From contig NMRA01000049.1 of assembly GCA_002633005.1 (NCBI GenBank), positions 1 through 62,000 of the forward strand: DNA of 62,000 nt, read 5' to 3'. The notes under the pieces are model-generated. The model ran no database searches and was not told the DNA's origin. It saw only the letters and a program-made list of their open reading frames with translations. This DNA is from Phoronis australis (lineage: Eukaryota; Phoronida; Phoronidae). Positions 56,561 to 62,000 of this stretch are shown piece after piece. Position numbers and translations under genes: made by a program. Numbering within the stretch: position 1 is the first letter of the stretch; every line of letters begins with the position of its first letter.

Positions 56561-59339
56561 GTTTGCAAAAGCGGTGTAAAAGTTTACCATTTCTTTTTGC
56601 ATGGTGTCTTCTAAGGGGGTGGTCATTGCTTACCATCGGTTGCCCTAGTGTTGGCCTAAAGTTGTATACCGGTTTGTGGCGATGTGGATAGAATCGGACA
56701 AAATATCTGACGCAAAATTAGTGTCATAAAACTCCTTTCTTTTCCTTGAATAAACTAACTTGTATTTAGGCCCACCGGCTATGGACAACTTAACGCTTTG
56801 TCGATAATTGGCAGCTGCTAAAATTGTAATGCGTTCTCTAGAGTCGGCTTTTGGCGATTACGTCAGCTGAATGCTTCGCTGCCGGCACTACGTGGAGTAC
56901 ATGTCACAACAAATTATAGGAACTTGTTTCATTTCGTAACAAGTTCTTATTATTTTAATATCGGCAAAACATAAAAGTGTATATCATATTAAATAATATG
57001 AAACATGTAATAAATGTCATATCCTTTCTGTTATCAAACTGAAAGCCTTTTTAAGCACAATTTTATACCTCGTCTGAGATCAGAAAATCATCGACTATTC
57101 CCACCTATTACTGTAATCTGAGTTCCTGTGCATCAGTTCAGGGCGATTCCTGAATGACGGCCATGTTTACCTTGAAACGTTTTGACATCACCCGTGAGCG
57201 TAACTGATTTGTTACTTTGTTTCTTTGGTTTTCATTCTTATGTTGGTTCTTTTTACAAAAAAATGATTGTTTATGGTCCAAATTTTACTTGTTCGTTGCA
57301 TATGACAAAAATACATAAGTATGTGAAGAACGACGCATCTCCTGCAGCCAAAACTCGGCTACTGAGGTCAGCACCTACATGTACCCATCGCGATAGTAAG
57401 TAAAATTTCAGCAACAGCACCCGCTTAGATAATAAATTAGAGCAAAAAACTTTATAGATCAGCAGATGTTTTATCTTTGTCGCCAGATCGTGAAACTGAT
57501 GCAAAGTACCAGCTTAGAGTGTGACTACCCGGACATGTGAGGGCGGTGTGGCAGCAAATAATCACCAAGCAAATTGGCACCAACTTTACAGGCCATAAAA
57601 TACATATATGTAAAATAGAAAAAAATCTCACACGACGATCTTTCAAAACAGTCAGCTGCACACCTCAATTGCTATAACGCTAACCTGTGCTTGATTTTGC
57701 TGCCCGGACAGAGAAAACGGAGAAGTAATTTCCCTACAGTTGCCGTGACTCACGGCCAGAAAAATTAATCACTTGCCCAAATTGACTTTGATTTTAAGTT
57801 ATTAGGGAAAATATGTTTAAAAACCCAACAAAAACTGAAAAGATATACCCCTGTTGTAGAAATATGTAAATTCCTTGACGCAAAAGGGGAGAGTGTACAT
57901 GTACATGTAGTGAATTGCCAGACTGAGGTAAACAAATTTTTGCAGCAGATGAAAGCGAGTGTCGAATCTCCTTCCATAATTGTGACAGCAAAAATGGAAA
58001 ATAATAAATAGCCAGTGAAGTAAAAAAATGACGATGAGCTTACCCATGGGGAGAGAGAGAGGAGTGCGGCAATATCATTCACGAGATGATTCAAAAATTT
58101 CCACTCATGAGCATCTGGGATTTATAAATTGGCCAGAAGTTGTGTAAACTAATGTGCTGATAAAATGGGTGGGATTCTACTTGACGTTTTACTGTTAACA
58201 TCGATGCAGAGATGAACAGATTGACTTGTGTGGCACCCGTGTGGCTTGAATATGCTTCTGTTTTGTAGTCTTGGTCGTAAGTTCACCGTGCACCTTTAGT
58301 TCATGATCTCCAGTTTAACGTGATATTGAAAAAGATTGAGACAGTTATAATACACGTACTATATTTTGATTTTCACAAAACGTAGTCATTACGTTGTCGT
58401 TAACGTCACTTCAGTTACAACTGTAGTGATTTACACCGGAAACCAACAGCAATGTCATAGCATTTATGTTATAATATTAATCTTGTATCACACATACCTC
58501 AACATTGGTCATACAAAATATGTGAAATATGGCTTTAGGGAAATCAACATTACAAATCCATTAAACACTTCCTACGTGCAATATTAGTCTAAATCATCAC
58601 TGAATCATAGACAATATATTTCGGAATGATTGATAGTATAATAGTCTCTCACAGGAAATCAACAGCAATATGAAATGAATTTCTACAATAATCATACTGG
58701 CATATATTTTCTTTTAAAATATTGTTCAGAACAATTGTATGTTAATCTTATGACACTTGGTATTGCCATTTAAATCTACCTAAGCACCAAGCACTTCAAA
58801 AATGCACTGGTTCTCTCAAGGCGTCTTGTCTAAGTAACACAAATTATAGAACAAAATAAAAAGTCTCAAAACAAAACGTGAAAATGCTATCACATCAGAC
58901 AACTACCAACCATAAACTATGTAAATCTGAATGAACTATAGTGACTTAACAACCTTCACCGCGGGACATTAAAATGATTTCATCCATGACGTTTCTGCTT
59001 CTTGTGCCTGTAAAAGGAAGCATGCTATTTGCTCCGCCAGGTAGGAGCTTAAACGAATGCTTCTGGTGTCCTTTTTACCTTAAACTCATTAATTATACCA
59101 TTTGGCATCAATGCATTAAGTGTTCTTTCTAAAGTTATTTCGCCAACAATTGGCATCGTTCATTGTTCGCCGTCAGCCGCACGGTCGTAAAGAAAGTCGC
59201 GGGACACTACTAGACCGGGATCCCAGAGCTATTTTGGGCATGAAAAGGTAACCAATTTTCTTTGCTGCCACAGTGCTCTATGGGTATCCTGATGCTTGGA
59301 AATGGCCGTCTGGCAGGTTCGCTTTGGTGGGTGTGGTCA
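56561..59339. other. intergenic, no gene recognised
   Basis: A+T-rich. TACATGTA near 57374 and an overlapping pair near 57896-57907. No gene or RNA supported. Three overlapping - strand frames near 57765-58094 are open but have no recognisable family. Confidence 0.4.
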
Positions 59340-60010
59340 GGGGAGCCAAGAGAATGACACTCAAAAATTGAGCTAGATCAACTTTTCTGGTAACCACTTC
59401 AAACTGCCTTGGATACCTACTACGTAATCTACTGTATCAAAATTGGCCACTGCCAGACAATTTCAGTGGTGGGGACTACCCGCCAGACGAACATATACAG
59501 GGTACAAAAATTGAGCTAGATCAATCCAAGAGGTAACTGCTTGAAACCAATGGCAAAATATTCACCGTAAGCCCAGGTATCACGAATGAACACTGCCAGA
59601 CAAATCTAGTGGTGGGTTACCCCCGCCAGACGCGCCCAAATACCAGAATTGAGCTAGATCAATCCATCAGGTAACCGTTTGAAACCAATTGCACGATGTT
59701 CAGCATCACTGAACATGGCACAAAAGTTACATGCCAGACAATTTCTGCGGTGGGGTGCCCTTGCCAGACGATTATCAAAAAGGGTTAAAATTGAGCTAGA
59801 TCAATCCAAGAGGTAACCGCACGAAACCAGTTGCAAAATATTTACCGTATCCCCAGGTATCACGAATAAGCGTTGCCAGACAAATCTAGTGGTGGGTTAG
59901 CCCCGCCAGACACGCAAAAATACCCGAGTTGAAGTAGATCAACCCACCAGGTAACCGTTTGATAACCAATTGCACGATGTTCAACATCACTGTTCATGGT
60001 GCAACAGCGA
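59340..60010 (+). repeat. satellite: about 140-bp monomers in a 280-bp dimer order
   Basis: The block TTGAGCTAGATCAA (last copy TTGAAGTAGATCAA) recurs at 59368, 59511, 59649, 59791 and 59929, spacings 143, 138, 142 and 138. Alternate monomers are more alike: one class has CCAAGAGGTAAC, CCCAGGTATCACGAAT and AAATCTAGTGGTGGGTTA; the other has CAGGTAACCGTTTGA, GCACGATGTTCA and CATCACTG. That is a dimeric higher-order repeat of about 280 bp. GCCAGAC occurs at each junction. Confidence 0.8.
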
Positions 60011-60223
60011 GATGGCAGGAGTAGAAACAAAACTCATTATAAGCCCATTCACGCTGAATAAACACCAAGTTGAGGTACCAAGCACTTTTTACATAAGAGA
60101 TTTTTGTCTATGTCAGGGCATGAAAAAACAGAAAAATCGCGCCTGATCGGTTGGAGCGACCTCACAAGTCAGGCTACGCAACAACAACGGAATACTCTAC
60201 ATGATATATTCTTATTCACAATT

Positions 60224-60605
60224 AAATCCGTCCCATTTTACCAGTCTAAACTACGTCCCCCTGTTTTCGGACGAATTTCACCCAAATCCACTTCTCATTT
60301 GATGTAACTCTTACAACAAGGAATAATCGAAATGGCGTCTTTTGCTCTCGTCATTTCCGTTGTACACGTGCTTAACCACGAGGAACTATTTGACATGGGC
60401 GTTGAAAGCTGAAAACAACGGAGGTTTCGGGAGATTCTTGACAATTATCGGTGAGTAGTTTTCCAGTATAATTGTTCATGAGTGTTGACTGCCAAGTAGT
60501 AGCGTGATTTCAAACAGGTGGATTACAGTTAAAAAGCACGTCGTCATAGGCCCCAGCCATTTTCTTGGTAAATCTACCTTCACATGTGTCCTGTGAAATG
60601 CACAG
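60224..60605 (+). repeat. duplicated segment, copy 1 (pairs with 60979-61392)
   Basis: Shares with 60979-61392 a continuous alignment starting AAATCCGTCCCATTTTACCA and running through GACGAATTT, ATAATCGAAATGGCGTCTTT, GAGATTCTTGACAATTATCG and GTGAGTAGTTTTC to CTTCACATGTG. The divergence by eye is near 10%, with a 29-bp deletion in this copy after 60346. Confidence 0.75.
60332..60450 (+). pseudogene. frameshifted counterpart of the exon at 61088
   Basis: Same ATG context and the same donor (TTATCG|GTGAGT at 60450/60451) as 61088-61235, but 29 bp are missing. The frame shifts and stops at GAAAGCTGA (MASFALVISVVHVLNHEELF, then six residues). If the pair are alleles, one allele is broken; if paralogous, this one is dead; if neither is coding, the difference is neutral. 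Confidence 0.35.
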
Positions 60606-60975
60606 TGAAGATGAAAGGAATTGTTAATCAAAACGTGCGTTACTTAAGGGGGAAGCCATGCACGGTAAGCACGACCAATATGGCGCAGGTATGCCATCTT
60701 TTGTGACAAACGGTTGTTTCTCCTTCGAAAACTGTTGTTGACCCCCTCGCGACATTCTAGAGGTTCCGGCGTCGCTGTTATTTATTCAGATACGTGCGTA
60801 CGTACATTAGATTCAAATACATGACGAAATGTTTGGCACGACTTCGGTTTTTGCTTATGATACCTACTGAATGTCTGTAGCATACAGTAGCTAATGAAAA
60901 ATTTTCTGTTCATTGCCGGCATCCTGGTAATGGAATATTGGCCAGCAAATACAACCGAGGTCGGTGCGTAGTTGN
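60606..60975. other. non-coding, ends at an ambiguous base
   Basis: No gene recognised. Position 60975 is N. Sequence immediately after it repeats what began at 60224, as expected where two overlapping contigs or haplotypes were joined. Confidence 0.5.
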
Positions 60976-60978
60976 ATA

Positions 60979-61392
60979 GAAATCCGTCCCATTTTACCAG
61001 TCTAAAGTACGTCCCCCTGTTTTCGGACGAATTTTACCCAAATCCACATCTTATTTGATGTAACTCTAACAACGAGGAATAATCGAAATGGCGTCTTTTG
61101 CTTCCGTCTGCGTTATGTATGCGCACCGACTACCGTCATTTCCGTTGTACACGTGCTTAACCACGACGAGCTATTTTACATGGGCGTTAAAAGCTGAAAA
61201 CAATGGAGGTTTCGGGAGATTCTTGACAATTATCGGTGAGTAGTTTTCTAATATAATTGCCCATGAGTGTTGACTGCCAAGCAGTAGCGTGATTTCAAAC
61301 ACGTGAATTACAATTAGAAAGCCCGTCATAGACCCAAGCTATTTTTTCTTTGTAAATCGACCTTCACATGTGCCCTGTGACATGCAGTTTTT
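60979..61392 (+). repeat. duplicated segment, copy 2 (pairs with 60224-60605)
   Basis: Begins within four bases of the single N at 60975. This placement suggests an assembly join rather than a biological tandem duplication, though marine invertebrate heterozygosity or a true duplication remain possible. Confidence 0.7.
61088..61235 (+). CDS. possible first coding exon, unrecognised protein
   Basis: ATG at 61088 has an excellent start context (CGAAATGGCG) in a locally CpG-rich stretch typical of promoters. It opens 49 codons plus one base before a consensus donor, ATCG|GTGAGT. The product begins MASFASVCVMYAHRLPSF, is rich in Thr, Tyr and Phe in the middle, and ends NNGGFGRFLTII; I do not recognise it. 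Without splicing the frame ends two codons later at TAG. No downstream exon is visible before the window ends, so a gene would have to continue outside. Against it: the near-copy at 60332 is frameshifted, and 50 open codons can occur by chance. Confidence 0.3.
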
Positions 61393-61439
61393 ACTATTTA
61401 ATGAAAGCTCTGTTCATTTTGACCATCGTTTTGCTGGGT

Positions 61440-61950
61440 CCGTATCGATATTTTCCGGTTCCTGAGTTACCTCGACTCTATATTCCGCAACTGATATTTT
61501 CTCGGGCCTATGTTTTCTAGCGCCGATCCTCTCCCGACCCTATATTCTCCACCAAATCCTGTTTTTCCAGTCCAGATGTCGCTATGTCCCCTGCCCCCAT
61601 GTTACCTCGCACGAACCCATTTTATGTAAATCGGAAATCAATTCCTTGCGTTGATTACTTGATTTATAGATCTTGCGACTGAAAAGCGCTAGGATTCTAG
61701 CCAATCATAAACATTATCAAGATGTGATTTTATTTACAAACAAACTGGGTTGGTCTGTCGTTATCAATAAATTGCTTTACTTGCTTTTCTGTAAGCAAAT
61801 GCTCCCTTTAAACACAGAAATTGAATTAACGCACACCGATACGTGGGAACAAGACCGGGTAATATAGGACCAGGGTAACGTTGGGATGGGGTAACGTGGG
61901 GACGGGGGAACATTGGGCAGCGGAATATTGGTTGGGGAACAGAGGGACGG
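61440..61950. repeat. inverted pair of degenerate minisatellite arms
   Basis: 61440-61620 has irregular pyrimidine-rich units (CGACTCTATATTCCGC, CGACCCTATATTCTCCACC, CCCCCATGTTACCTCGC). 61862-61950 has purine-rich units (GGGTAACGTTGGGATGGGG, GTAACGTGGGGACGGGG, GGAATATTGGTTGGGG) that are their inverse. Between them about 240 bp is not repetitive. Confidence 0.5.
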
Positions 61951-62000
61951 GGATCGTAGTGACANAGATCTTGCGACTGAAAAGCACTATGATTCTGGCC
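61668..62000 (+). repeat. direct duplication at second single-N join
   Basis: GATCTTGCGACTGAAAAGC followed by (G/A)CTA(G/T)GATTCT(A/G)GCC occurs at 61670-61705 and again at 61967-62000, right after the N at 61965. As at 60975, the sequence after the N restarts upstream sequence with a few differences. Confidence 0.6.

Noticed and set aside
1-62000. CRISPR arrays, prophage, bacterial operons, rRNA genes
   Set aside because: Nothing of the kind is visible. Gene structure and repeats are eukaryotic.

Overview
The window reads as nuclear DNA of a marine-type invertebrate metazoan. It is about 60% A+T with sparse genes, multi-kilobase GT-AG introns, and many short non-coding repeats: tRNA-derived SINEs, MITEs, foldback elements and a THAP-type DNA transposon. 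I find no bacterial operon structure, rRNA, CRISPR array or prophage. The species cannot be fixed from what I can see. The 8-mer TACATGTA is strongly over-represented, which may be a lineage signature.

Two genes are well supported. (1) A caveolin gene lies on the + strand (about 5.8-11.8 kb). One shared exon (11449-11787) carries the whole scaffolding, membrane-hairpin and C-terminal region. It can be spliced to either of two homologous first coding exons (6320-6448 or 9079-9141), predicting isoforms of 155 and 133 residues. (2) A neuropeptide precursor lies on the - strand. Exon 1 (31194-31107) encodes a signal peptide. After an 11.6-kb intron, exon 2 (19476-18638) encodes seven intact copies of an amidated peptide ending W-[MI]-Y-[RKH]-V-G-L-amide, plus two decayed copies. 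The splice phases fit exactly and the predicted precursor is 308 residues. I do not recognise the family. Its C-terminus is closest to allatostatin-A/buccalin GL-amides, but the usual Phe is Val.

Weaker coding candidates are a possible first exon at 61088-61235 (+), whose near-copy at 60332-60450 is frameshifted, and a short acidic start exon at 33500-33374 (-).

Region by region: 0.5-0.9 kb degenerate telomere-like array; 1.1-2.6 kb short GGGCGG foldback elements; 5.8-11.8 kb caveolin gene; 14-18 kb repeats (MITE, inverted minisatellite arms, SINE); 18.6-31.2 kb neuropeptide gene, its large intron holding foldbacks, a SINE and a minisatellite; 34.7-35.9 and 54.8-56.6 kb two decayed copies of a TTAA-flanked THAP transposon (Kolobok-like) in opposite orientation; 41.6-43.6 kb MITE-type elements; 50.5 kb a 163-bp foldback; 59.3-60.0 kb a 140/280-bp satellite; 60.2-62.0 kb two single-N joins, each followed by sequence repeating what lies just upstream, probably assembly-derived duplication. 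The remainder shows no gene I can support.
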